A DNA stretch of 6,594 bases from an uncultured Fusobacterium sp. (GTDB lineage: Bacteria > Fusobacteriota > Fusobacteriia > Fusobacteriales > Fusobacteriaceae). Made by a program: the position numbers and the translations under genes. Below, piece after piece: positions 1 through 6,583 of this stretch. The stretch lies in NCBI GenBank assembly GCA_900542625.1, contig UQOH01000094.1:1-6594 (forward strand). The letters are read 5' to 3'. Positions within the stretch are counted from its first letter, which is position 1. The number at the start of each line of letters is the position of its first letter. The notes beneath the pieces are model-generated. The model was given only the letters and a program-made list of their open reading frames with translations, was not told the DNA's origin and ran no database searches.

Positions 1-1235
1 CCCTTAATGATTATTTTAAAGAAAACAGGCTTGATAAAAAAGAGAGAGGGTTTGTTACAGAAGTTTTTTATGGGGTTATCAGAAATAAAATATTTATAGA
101 TGAAATGATTAACAAAAGAACGAAGGAAATTAAAAAAGACTGGATAAGAAATCTTCTTAGAATATCTGTGTATCAGATAACTTTTATGAAAAGTGACGTG
201 AGAGGAGTTGTCTGGGAGGCAACTGAACTTACAAAGAAAAAATTCAGTGTTCCTGTGGGAAAATTTGTTAACGGTGTATTAAGAAGTTATGCAAGAGAAA
301 TGGACGAGGAAATTGCCAGATTGAAAGAAGAGGGAAGATTGGATATTTTATATTCTTATCCTCTTTGGTTTTTTGAAAAAATTAAAGCAGATTATGGAGA
401 TAATGCAGAAAATGTTTTAAAATCTTTGAAAAAAATACCATATATGGCAGTAAGAGTAAATAAGCTTAATTATGGAGAGCTTAAATTTGAAACTCTTCTG
501 AAAAAAATGGATATAAAAATTGTAAAAAAAGTAGATTCTGTTTATTATCTTGATTCTGGAATAATTCTTTACACAGATGAGTTTAAAAAAGGAAAAATAA
601 TTGCTCAAGATGGTTCATCTTATCTTGCTGTTAAAGTTTTAAATCCAAAAGCAGGAGAAAAAGTTTTAGATACTTGTGCTGCTCCGGGAAGCAAAACAGT
701 TCTCATAGCTGAATATATGGAAAATCAAGGGGAAATAATGGCTCTTGATATTTATCCTCACAAAATAAAACTTATAGAAGAAAACTGTGAAAAAATGGGA
801 ATAGATATAGTTAAGGCTGTTAAAATGGATGCAAGAAAATTAAAAGAGCAGGGTAAAAAGTTTGATAAAATTCTTGTTGATGCTCCTTGCAGCGGATATG
901 GGGTAATCAGAAAGAAACCTGAAATTTTATACAGCAAAGGTGCTGAAAATATAACAGAACTTTCTAAACTCCAGTATGAAATTCTGGAATCAGCTGCACA
1001 GGTTTTAAAAGATAATGGAGAACTTGTTTACAGTACATGCACAATTACTTCAGAAGAAAATACAGGAAATGTAAAGAAATTTTTAGAAAATAATCCACAG
1101 TTTGAGGCAGTCCGTTTTGATATTCCTGATAATGTAAATGGGGATTTTGATGAGGCTGGCGGATTTACAATCAACTATAAAGAAGAGATAATGGATAATT
1201 TTTATATAATGAAATTTAGAAAAAAAGGGGAATAA
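1..1235 (+). CDS. rsmB: 16S rRNA (cytosine-967-C5)-methyltransferase RsmB, 5'-truncated by the window edge
   Basis: The enzyme transfers a methyl group from S-adenosylmethionine to C5 of a cytosine in 16S rRNA (C967 in E. coli numbering) during small-subunit assembly. The frame is open from the left edge (first complete codon at base 3), and its 34 codons before the first in-frame ATG (105) continue a NusB-like N-terminal domain, so that ATG is internal. About 410 residues are visible. By alignment from memory with E. coli RsmB (about 429 aa), roughly 25-30 N-terminal residues are missing. The NusB-like RNA-binding region covers about the first 140 visible residues and the Rossmann methyltransferase domain follows. 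Visible motifs are the SAM-binding DTCAAPGSKT, DAPCSG of motif IV (Cys codon 888-890) and STCT of motif VI, whose Cys (codon 1038-1040) is the family's catalytic nucleophile. The usual second Gly of CAAPGGKT is Ser here. The stop is TAA. The next gene starts 6 nt later, so the two are probably co-transcribed. RsmF-type enzymes are the alternative, but they lack the NusB domain. Confidence 0.93.
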   Translation, partial: LNDYFKENRLDKKERGFVTEVFYGVIRNKIFIDEMINKRTKEIKKDWIRNLLRISVYQITFMKSDVRGVVWEATELTKKKFSVPVGKFVNGVLRSYAREMDEEIARLKEEGRLDILYSYPLWFFEKIKADYGDNAENVLKSLKKIPYMAVRVNKLNYGELKFETLLKKMDIKIVKKVDSVYYLDSGIILYTDEFKKGKIIAQDGSSYLAVKVLNPKAGEKVLDTCAAPGSKTVLIAEYMENQGEIMALDIYPHKIKLIEENCEKMGIDIVKAVKMDARKLKEQGKKFDKILVDAPCSGYGVIRKKPEILYSKGAENITELSKLQYEILESAAQVLKDNGELVYSTCTITSEENTGNVKKFLENNPQFEAVRFDIPDNVNGDFDEAGGFTINYKEEIMDNFYIMKFRKKGE

Positions 1236-1241
1236 TTTTAA

Positions 1242-1874
1242 ATGCTTGAAGAGTTAAAAGATGCCAACAGTTATGTTGTGAGCAAGATAAAAGAAAAAGA
1301 TGAGCTTATACTTGAGCTTGAAAAATATGCAGCAGAAAATAATGTGCCGATAGTTACAAAAGAGGTGGCAGAATATCTTAAATTTATGGTAGATATGAAT
1401 AAGAGCCGGAATATTCTTGAGGTTGGAACAGCTATCGGGTATTCAGGAATACTTATGGCAAGAGCTGCTGAAAAATATAATGGAAAACTTACAACAATAG
1501 AGATTGATGAAGAGAGATATAAAGAGGCGAATATCAATTTTGAAAAAGCAGGGCTTAAAAATGTAAGAACTATTTTAGGAGATGCAGCAGAGGAAATTAA
1601 AAAACTTGATGAAGAGTTTGATTTTGTTTTTATAGATGCATCAAAAGGGCATTACAGAGAGTTTTTTGAAGATTCTTATAAACTTTTGAAAAAAGACGGA
1701 ATAATCTTTATTGATAATATTATGTTCAGAGGATATTTATATAAAGAGTATCCAAAAAGATTTAAAACAATAGTGAGAAAACTTGATGAATTTATCAGTT
1801 ATTTATATGAAGAATTTGGAGAAAAGTTCGTTCTTCTTCCTTTTGGAGACGGAATAGGATTATTAAAAAAATAA
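1242..1874 (+). CDS. trmR: SAM-dependent O-methyltransferase, TrmR/YrrM type (probable tRNA 5-hydroxyuridine methyltransferase)
   Basis: This is a 210-residue class I methyltransferase of the Methyltransf_3 (catechol-O-methyltransferase-like) family, close in length to B. subtilis YrrM/TrmR (about 217 aa). That enzyme methylates 5-hydroxyuridine at tRNA wobble position 34 to 5-methoxyuridine. Visible features are an N-terminal helical cap (1-50), the SAM-binding loop ILEVGTAIGYSG (58-69), the acidic end of strand 2 (TIEID, 85-89), the FIDASKGHY segment (130-138) and FIDN (156-159). D132, D158 and N159 fit the divalent-metal ligands of the family. The start ATG has AAGGGG 11 nt upstream, inside the end of rsmB. 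The gap to rsmB is 6 nt and an intrinsic terminator follows, so this is the last gene of the rsmB operon. The family also contains enzymes acting on caffeoyl-CoA or small catechols. The tRNA role is inferred from bacterial relatives and the rRNA-methyltransferase neighbour. Confidence 0.82.
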   Translation: MLEELKDANSYVVSKIKEKDELILELEKYAAENNVPIVTKEVAEYLKFMVDMNKSRNILEVGTAIGYSGILMARAAEKYNGKLTTIEIDEERYKEANINFEKAGLKNVRTILGDAAEEIKKLDEEFDFVFIDASKGHYREFFEDSYKLLKKDGIIFIDNIMFRGYLYKEYPKRFKTIVRKLDEFISYLYEEFGEKFVLLPFGDGIGLLKK

Positions 1875-1886
1875 ATATTTAAAACA

Positions 1887-1938
1887 GGAAACTGTCACAT
1901 TTATTTTAATTTATAAATGCAGCAGTTTCTTTTTGTTT
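1887..1938 (+). terminator. Rho-independent terminator of the rsmB-trmR operon
   Basis: GAAACTG (1888-1894) pairs perfectly with CAGTTTC (1923-1929), with one further U-G pair inside. A second perfect 7-bp arm, CATTTAT (1898-1904) with ATAAATG (1913-1919), stacks above it across a 2x2 internal loop and closes an 8-nt loop. The 3' arm runs into TTTTTGTTT. It begins 13 nt after the trmR stop codon, as expected for an operon end. The upper stem is AT-only, so the hairpin is only moderately stable. Confidence 0.78.
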
Positions 1939-2006
1939 AGTTTTAAAAAAGAACGTAGGAAATTAATAAAAAATTGAGAAAAATCTCCAAATGTTCAGAA
2001 AAAGAA

Positions 2007-2042
2007 TATACATTTTTCAAAATCTGTGCTATAATTACTAGG
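2007..2042 (+). promoter_or_regulatory. Sigma-70-type promoter with extended -10 for the DEAD-box helicase gene
   Basis: A perfect TATAAT (2030-2035) is preceded by TGC (2027-2029), giving a complete extended -10 element. Exactly 17 nt upstream lies TATACA (2007-2012), matching four of six bases of the -35 consensus. Transcription would begin at about G2041 or G2042. This leaves an untranslated leader of about 80 nt (2042-2123) that is very AT-rich. I see no strong hairpin or riboswitch-like fold in the leader. The position, downstream of a terminator and upstream of a gene with its own ribosome binding site, supports the call. Confidence 0.75.
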
Positions 2043-2123
2043 TTATAGTAAATAATTAAAAAATAAAAAATGAGAATTATGAAAATATAATAAATAATAA
2101 ATTTTGAAATAAGGAAGTGGCGA

Positions 2124-3875
2124 ATGATTAAATTAGCAGCATTTAGTGAACTTGGTTTAAGTGAAAAAACTATAAAAGCTCTTGCAAAAAAAGGGTTTGA
2201 AGAACCAAGTCCCATACAGGCTTTAACTATACCTGTATTATTAAAAGGTGAAAAAGACGTTGTTGGACAGGCACAGACTGGAACAGGAAAAACAGCAGCA
2301 TTTGGATTACCAATATTGGAAATGATAGATAAAAGCAACGGAAATATAAGAGCAATAGTTCTTGCTCCAACAAGAGAACTTGCTATTCAGGTAGCAGAAG
2401 AGATAAACTCTTTTGCAACTGGAAGAAAATTAAAAATAGTTCCTGTATATGGAGGACAGTCAATCGAATTACAAATAAGACAGCTTAAAAAAGGTGTTGA
2501 TATAGTAGTTGGAACTCCGGGAAGAGTACAGGATTTAATCGACAGAAAAATATTAAAGCTTGATAAGCTGGAATATTTTATTCTTGATGAGGCAGATGAA
2601 ATGCTTAACATGGGATTTGTTGAAGATATCGAGAAAATTCTTGAGAGCACAAACAAAGATAAGAGAATGCTTTTCTTCTCTGCAACAATGCCAAAAGAGA
2701 TTTTAAAAATAGCTCAAAATCATATGAGAAAAGATTATGAAATCTTAAAAGTTGAAACAAAAGAGCTTACTACAAACTTAACAGATCAGATTTATTTTGA
2801 AGTAAAACAAAAAGATAAATTTGAGGCTCTTTGCAGAATTATAGACTTAGAACCTGATTTCTACGGAATTGTTTTCTGCAGAACTAAAAATGATGTAAAT
2901 GAACTTACAGGAAAATTAAACGACAGAGGATATGATGCAGGAGAACTTCACGGAGATATCACTCAGAAACACAGAGAAGTTACTCTTAACAGATTTAAGG
3001 CAAGAAAACTAAGTATTCTTGTAGCAACAGACGTTGCAGCAAGAGGAATAGATGTAAACGACCTTACTCACGTTGTAAACTATGCAATTCCACAAGAGGC
3101 AGAAAGCTATGTTCACAGAATAGGAAGAACAGGAAGAGCAGGAAAAGAGGGAACAGCGATTACATTTATGACTCCTTCTGAATACAAAAAACTTTTACAG
3201 ATAAAAAGAATAACAAAAACAGATATCAGAAAAGAAAAACTGCCTGAAATAAAAGATGTTATCCTTTCAAGAAAACACAGAATAATTGAAAGCATAACAA
3301 ATATTTTACAAGAGGGAGAATTAAACGGTTTTGTTGACATGGCAAAAGACCTTCTGAAATACGGAAGTCCTGAAGAGATAGTTGCATCTTTATTAAAGAG
3401 TGCATATGAAGATGTTCTTGATACTTCAAACTATAATGAAATAGAAGAGGCAACAGTTGACCATACAGGAAAAACAAGATTATTTATAGCTCTTGGAAGA
3501 GTAGATAAAATAACTCCTAAAAAACTTGTTGAATTTATAGTTAAAGAATCAAATATAGACAGCAGCAAAATAAAAGGTGTGGAAGTTTACGAAAACTTCT
3601 CATTTATGAGTGTTCCTTTTGCTGAGGCAGAAGTAATAATTGATATCTTTAAAAAAGTCAGAAAAGGAAGAAAACCTCTTGTTGAAAAAGCAAAAGAAAA
3701 AAGTTCTTCTAACAATGGAAATAAAGAAAATTCAAACGAAGAAAAAGAGAACACAGGAAACAAGAGAGGAAGAGGTTCAAGAAAAGAGAGCAGCGAGGGA
3801 GAAAAAAAATCTTCTTCTAAACCTAGAACAAGAAGCAGAGCTGCAAAAAAAGAAAAGCAAAAAGAAGATAAATAA
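2124..3875 (+). CDS. deaD: DEAD-box ATP-dependent RNA helicase with DbpA-type RNA-binding domain (DeaD/CsdA-like)
   Basis: This 583-residue protein unwinds or remodels RNA duplexes using ATP, and proteins of this architecture act in ribosome assembly, mRNA turnover and cold adaptation. The full motif set is present: Q motif (F7 and PSPIQ 28-32), motif I AQTGTGKT (50-57), Ia PTRELA (82-87), Ib TPGR (131-134), II DEAD (155-158), III SAT (186-188), IV IVFCRT (249-254), V ATDVAARGID (301-310) and VI HRIGRTGRAG (331-340). A linker of about 100 residues leads to a DbpA-like RNA-binding domain (about 450-522, with VYENFSFMSVP). From about 523 the tail is low complexity, rich in Lys, Glu, Ser, Asn and Arg with an RGRG patch, and probably disordered. 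AAGGA (2111-2115) lies 8 nt before the ATG and fixes the start. The gene has its own promoter and terminator. It could equally be named cshA by function; the C-terminal domain favours the DeaD/DbpA/YxiN group. No helicase motif is missing. Confidence 0.93.
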   Translation: MIKLAAFSELGLSEKTIKALAKKGFEEPSPIQALTIPVLLKGEKDVVGQAQTGTGKTAAFGLPILEMIDKSNGNIRAIVLAPTRELAIQVAEEINSFATGRKLKIVPVYGGQSIELQIRQLKKGVDIVVGTPGRVQDLIDRKILKLDKLEYFILDEADEMLNMGFVEDIEKILESTNKDKRMLFFSATMPKEILKIAQNHMRKDYEILKVETKELTTNLTDQIYFEVKQKDKFEALCRIIDLEPDFYGIVFCRTKNDVNELTGKLNDRGYDAGELHGDITQKHREVTLNRFKARKLSILVATDVAARGIDVNDLTHVVNYAIPQEAESYVHRIGRTGRAGKEGTAITFMTPSEYKKLLQIKRITKTDIRKEKLPEIKDVILSRKHRIIESITNILQEGELNGFVDMAKDLLKYGSPEEIVASLLKSAYEDVLDTSNYNEIEEATVDHTGKTRLFIALGRVDKITPKKLVEFIVKESNIDSSKIKGVEVYENFSFMSVPFAEAEVIIDIFKKVRKGRKPLVEKAKEKSSSNNGNKENSNEEKENTGNKRGRGSRKESSEGEKKSSSKPRTRSRAAKKEKQKEDK

Positions 3876-3882
3876 TAAAAAC

Positions 3883-3927
3883 AACTGTCCGCAACTTAAT
3901 AGACAACTATTATGCCGGACAGTTTTT
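3883..3927 (+). terminator. Intrinsic terminator between the helicase gene and mltG
   Basis: AACTGTCCG (3883-3891) pairs perfectly over 9 bp with CGGACAGTT (3916-3924), and the T run 3923-3927 forms the U tract. The long loop contains a second 6-bp arm, TAATAG (3897-3902) with CTATTA (3907-3912), closing on ACAA. This helix is more GC-rich than the one after trmR. It lies 7 nt beyond the helicase stop codon and only 25 nt before the mltG start, so it probably ends helicase transcription wholly or partly. Confidence 0.82.
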
Positions 3928-3936
3928 ACTATATTC

Positions 3937-3942
3937 GGAGGA
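3937..3942 (+). promoter_or_regulatory. Strong ribosome binding site of mltG
   Basis: GGAGGA lies 10 nt before the ATG at 3953. It is one of the strongest Shine-Dalgarno matches in the window and fixes the mltG start. It sits just 9 nt after the U tract of the upstream terminator. Confidence 0.8.
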
Positions 3943-3952
3943 AAATATAATA

Positions 3953-4897
3953 ATGAAAAATGTTTTAAGAATCCTTGCAGTAATGATAATAGGACTATCA
4001 GCATTAGTTATTTTTCAGCTTAATCACAAAATAGAATATAATCAGATAATTGAAATAAAAAGAGGGGAAAGCATATCAAAATCCTTAAAAGAACTTCCTG
4101 TGTCAGAACATTTTCTTTTTAAAGTTTATTTAAAATTTAAAAATCAAGGAAAAAATATTAAAGCAGGATATTATGAATTAAATGGAAAATATTCTATTAT
4201 ATCTCTTGTTGAAGTTTTGGAAACAGGAAAAGAGAAGTTATATAAATTTACAATTCCTGAAGGATATTCACTGGAACAGATTGCAGATAAACTTACAGCA
4301 GAGGGAAAAATAGATAAACAGAAATTTTATGAAGAACTTAACAAAATAGATGATTTCCCGTATCCGACACCAAAAGGAAATTTTGAGGGATATTTTTATC
4401 CTGAAACATATAACTTTTCCGAATATTTTAAAGAAAAAGAGATTATAGATACGATTCTTGGAGAGTTTTTAAAAAAATTCCCGTCAGAAAAATATCCTGA
4501 TAAAGATGAATTTTATAAAAAACTTATAATGGCATCAATCATAGAAAAAGAGGCTGTAAAAGCAGATGAAAAACCTGTTATAGCATCAGCTTTTTATAAC
4601 AGAATGAAAAAAGGAATGACTCTTTCATCAGATGCTACTGTAAACTATCTGTTTGGCTATTCAAAAAGAAGAATTTACTACAAAGATCTGGCAATAGATT
4701 CTCCATACAATACATATAAATATAAAGGGCTTCCTCCTGCTCCAATAGCAAATCCTGATATAAAATCAGTGGAGGCAGCTTATAATCCTGCTGATACAGA
4801 TTATCTGTTTTTTGTGGCAAAGGGTGACGGATATCATTTTTTCAGCAGAACATATAAGGAACATTTAGAGTTTCAAAGAAATAACAGAAAAAGATAG
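3953..4897 (+). CDS. mltG: Endolytic murein transglycosylase MltG (YceG-like)
   Basis: MltG cleaves nascent peptidoglycan glycan strands at internal sites and leaves 1,6-anhydro ends; it is thought to set strand length near synthesis complexes. The 314-residue protein (E. coli about 340) has a short basic N-terminus and one hydrophobic segment (about 5-22), giving a membrane-anchored protein with its catalytic part outside the cytoplasm. A LysM-like subdomain lies at about 97-140 (FTIPEGYSLEQIADKL). The YceG catalytic domain follows. ASIIEKE (194-200) matches the active-site motif, and E198 corresponds by motif to the catalytic Glu of E. coli MltG (E218). Also typical are AFYNRMKKGMTLSSDATVNY (213-232), a GLPPAPIANP motif (259-268), and FFVAKGDGYHFFSRTYKEH (286-304). 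All hallmarks are intact. It follows a terminator closely and is followed by a radical SAM gene whose ribosome binding site overlaps its TAG stop, which suggests coupled translation. Confidence 0.94.
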   Translation: MKNVLRILAVMIIGLSALVIFQLNHKIEYNQIIEIKRGESISKSLKELPVSEHFLFKVYLKFKNQGKNIKAGYYELNGKYSIISLVEVLETGKEKLYKFTIPEGYSLEQIADKLTAEGKIDKQKFYEELNKIDDFPYPTPKGNFEGYFYPETYNFSEYFKEKEIIDTILGEFLKKFPSEKYPDKDEFYKKLIMASIIEKEAVKADEKPVIASAFYNRMKKGMTLSSDATVNYLFGYSKRRIYYKDLAIDSPYNTYKYKGLPPAPIANPDIKSVEAAYNPADTDYLFFVAKGDGYHFFSRTYKEHLEFQRNNRKR

Positions 4898-4901
4898 GTG
4901 A
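4896..4901 (+). promoter_or_regulatory. Shine-Dalgarno site overlapping the mltG stop codon; decides the next start
   Basis: AGGTGA matches the anti-Shine-Dalgarno sequence and lies 5 nt before ATG 4907. It shares its first two bases with the mltG TAG stop. It also covers the in-frame GTG at 4898, which is therefore better read as part of the binding site than as a start. The arrangement implies translational coupling with mltG. Confidence 0.7.
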
Positions 4902-4906
4902 TTTTC

Positions 4907-6562
4907 ATGTGCAGAAATATGCTTGTAGGTATAAACAGCAAATATGTTCATACTAATCTGGCAGTGAGATATTTAAAAAAATTCACAGAGGCTTACAGCA
5001 GTGAAAAAATAGAAATATATGAAAGCAATATCAATAACAATCTTATGAAAATTGTAAGGGATATTGCAGAAAAAGAGCCTGAGAGAATATTCTTTTCAAC
5101 GTATATCTGGAATAAAGAGATTGTTTTTAAAATCACAAAAGAGATAAGAAAAGTTTTAAAAGAAAGTGTTATTATCCTTGGAGGACCTGAAGTAAGTTAT
5201 AATCCTGAAGAGATAATGAAAGAAAATCCTGAAATAGATGGAATAATTATCGGTGAGGGAGAAAAGATACTTTTAAATTATCTGACAAGAGATATTAATG
5301 AAGTAAAAGGAATTTACTACAGAGATAAAGGAGAAACAAAATTCAACGGGTTTGAGGGTCTTATAGAAGATTTGGATATAATTCCTTTCCCTTATACAGA
5401 TGAAGAACTTGCAGATGTTCATAAGATAGTTTATTATGAATCATCAAGAGGGTGCCCTTTCAGCTGTTCTTATTGTATGTCTTCAATAGATAAAACTGTG
5501 AGATATTTTTCTTTGGAAAGAACAAAAGCAGATTTAAAAAGATTTATTGATGTAGGAACAAGGCTTGTAAAATTTGTTGACAGAACTTTTAATTTAAGAA
5601 AAGAAAGATATCTGGAAATATGGAAATTTCTTTTAGAAAATTACAGAGAAAATATAACATTTCATTTTGAGATAAATGCCAATATTTTTGATGATGAAGT
5701 TATAGAATTTTTAAAGAAAGTTCCTAAAAAGTTTTTCCAGTTTGAGATTGGAGTTCAGACGATAAATCCGCAAAGCATGGAGATTATAAAAAGAAACAAT
5801 ATTTTGGATAAATTATCTCACAATGTAAAATCAATAAATAAAAACATTCATCTGCACCTTGATTTGATTGCAGGACTTCCATACGAAGATTATGAGTCTT
5901 TCGGGAAATCTTTTGACTATGTTTATGATACAGAGTGTGAGATGATTCAGCTGGGATTTCTTAAGATTTTAAAAGGAACAGATATGGTAAATAATGTAGA
6001 AAAATTCAATTATGAATATCTTGATTTTCCTCCTTATGAAGTTTTGTCAAATGATTTTATTTCATATAAAGAGATATGCAGATTAAAAGATGTTGAAGAA
6101 ACTGTGGATTTATATTATAATTCAAATAAATTTATGTACTCTTTAAAATATATTATAAAAAATTTCTATAAGAGTCCTTTTAAATTTTTTGAAGAGATAG
6201 GAGATTATTATAAAGCAAAAGGATATTTTGATGTAGGAAACAGGGAGATTGCAATTTTCAATTATCTTGTAGAGTTTTATAAAGAAAAAGAATTTCCAAA
6301 TATAAAAGTATTTACAGAATATCTTAAATTTGATTATCTTCTTTTGGGAAAACCTGGATTTTATCCTGAGTGGGCAGAAAGCTTTAAAGATAAGGAAAAA
6401 TACAAAAATCTATTGGAAAAAATGGAGTTTAAAACTTTAAGAGAGGCTTATAAAAAAACAGAGATAGAAAGATTTTCTTATAATATTTTTGAAGAAAAAG
6501 AGGAAGAATTTGATATCCTTTTTGATTACAGAAAAGAGGAGACAGTTTTTTCAGCAGTGTAA
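4907..6562 (+). CDS. B12-binding-domain radical SAM protein with DUF4080-like C-terminus, substrate unknown
   Basis: A 551-residue protein. The N-terminal part (about 5-130) resembles the Rossmann-like cobalamin-binding domain of COG1032 proteins: it opens with LVGINSKYVHTNLAVRYL and contains IILGGPEVSY (89-98) and IIIGEGE (113-119). The canonical DxHxxG cobalamin motif is not visible, so B12 binding is not assured. The radical SAM core (about 174-400) carries CPFSCSYC, with C183, C187 and C190 in the CX3CX2C spacing that holds the 4Fe-4S cluster. The C-terminal part (about 400-545), with FDYLLLGKPGFYPEW (475-489), resembles DUF4080 as I recall that family. No TRAM domain is present, which argues against a methylthiotransferase. 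The reaction and substrate are unknown, with radical methylation or another C-H activation possible by family analogy. ATG 4907 is chosen over GTG 4898 because a good Shine-Dalgarno precedes it; ATG 4919 is a less likely alternative. It is probably co-transcribed with mltG. Confidence 0.85.
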   Translation: MCRNMLVGINSKYVHTNLAVRYLKKFTEAYSSEKIEIYESNINNNLMKIVRDIAEKEPERIFFSTYIWNKEIVFKITKEIRKVLKESVIILGGPEVSYNPEEIMKENPEIDGIIIGEGEKILLNYLTRDINEVKGIYYRDKGETKFNGFEGLIEDLDIIPFPYTDEELADVHKIVYYESSRGCPFSCSYCMSSIDKTVRYFSLERTKADLKRFIDVGTRLVKFVDRTFNLRKERYLEIWKFLLENYRENITFHFEINANIFDDEVIEFLKKVPKKFFQFEIGVQTINPQSMEIIKRNNILDKLSHNVKSINKNIHLHLDLIAGLPYEDYESFGKSFDYVYDTECEMIQLGFLKILKGTDMVNNVEKFNYEYLDFPPYEVLSNDFISYKEICRLKDVEETVDLYYNSNKFMYSLKYIIKNFYKSPFKFFEEIGDYYKAKGYFDVGNREIAIFNYLVEFYKEKEFPNIKVFTEYLKFDYLLLGKPGFYPEWAESFKDKEKYKNLLEKMEFKTLREAYKKTEIERFSYNIFEEKEEEFDILFDYRKEETVFSAV

Positions 6563-6583
6563 AAAATTCCATAGGAGCAGAAA

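Noticed and set aside
1271..1537. Minus-strand open frame opposite trmR
   Set aside because: It is the complement of the conserved methyltransferase core and gives a Ser/Ile/Phe-rich translation without motifs.
1974..1990. Small hairpin TTGAGA / TCTCCAA upstream of the helicase promoter
   Set aside because: Only a few AT-rich base pairs with a bulge; too weak to be called an operator or terminator.
1991..2041. A 16-codon ATG frame between the trmR terminator and the helicase promoter, and a 6-codon frame at 2070-2090 in the leader
   Set aside because: Neither has a Shine-Dalgarno sequence; the first overlaps the promoter and would not be on the predicted transcript. Such frames are expected by chance.
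1943..2338. Minus-strand open frame of about 131 codons across the helicase promoter and 5' end
   Set aside because: It lies opposite the helicase Q motif and motif I and the AT-rich leader; the encoded sequence is low-complexity Ile/Phe/Tyr with no domain, and no ribosome binding site supports it.
3334..3362. TTGACA inside the helicase gene as an internal promoter for mltG
   Set aside because: The position 17 nt downstream reads AAATAC, a poor -10, and the sequence is constrained coding DNA more than 500 nt from mltG.
3259..3477. Short minus-strand frames opposite the helicase linker region
   Set aside because: There is no ribosome binding site or recognisable domain, and they are fully covered by a well-supported gene.
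3802..3851. Runs of 8 and 7 A residues in the helicase tail as possible slippage or programmed frameshift sites
   Set aside because: A -1 shift at the second run reaches a stop within a few codons of the normal one, and A runs are common in this base composition. No stimulatory structure is evident.
3640..4023. Plus-strand open frame of about 127 codons overlapping the helicase tail and the mltG start
   Set aside because: It is the out-of-frame reading of a purine-rich low-complexity tail and runs through the terminator; the helicase and mltG frames both have clear family motifs here.
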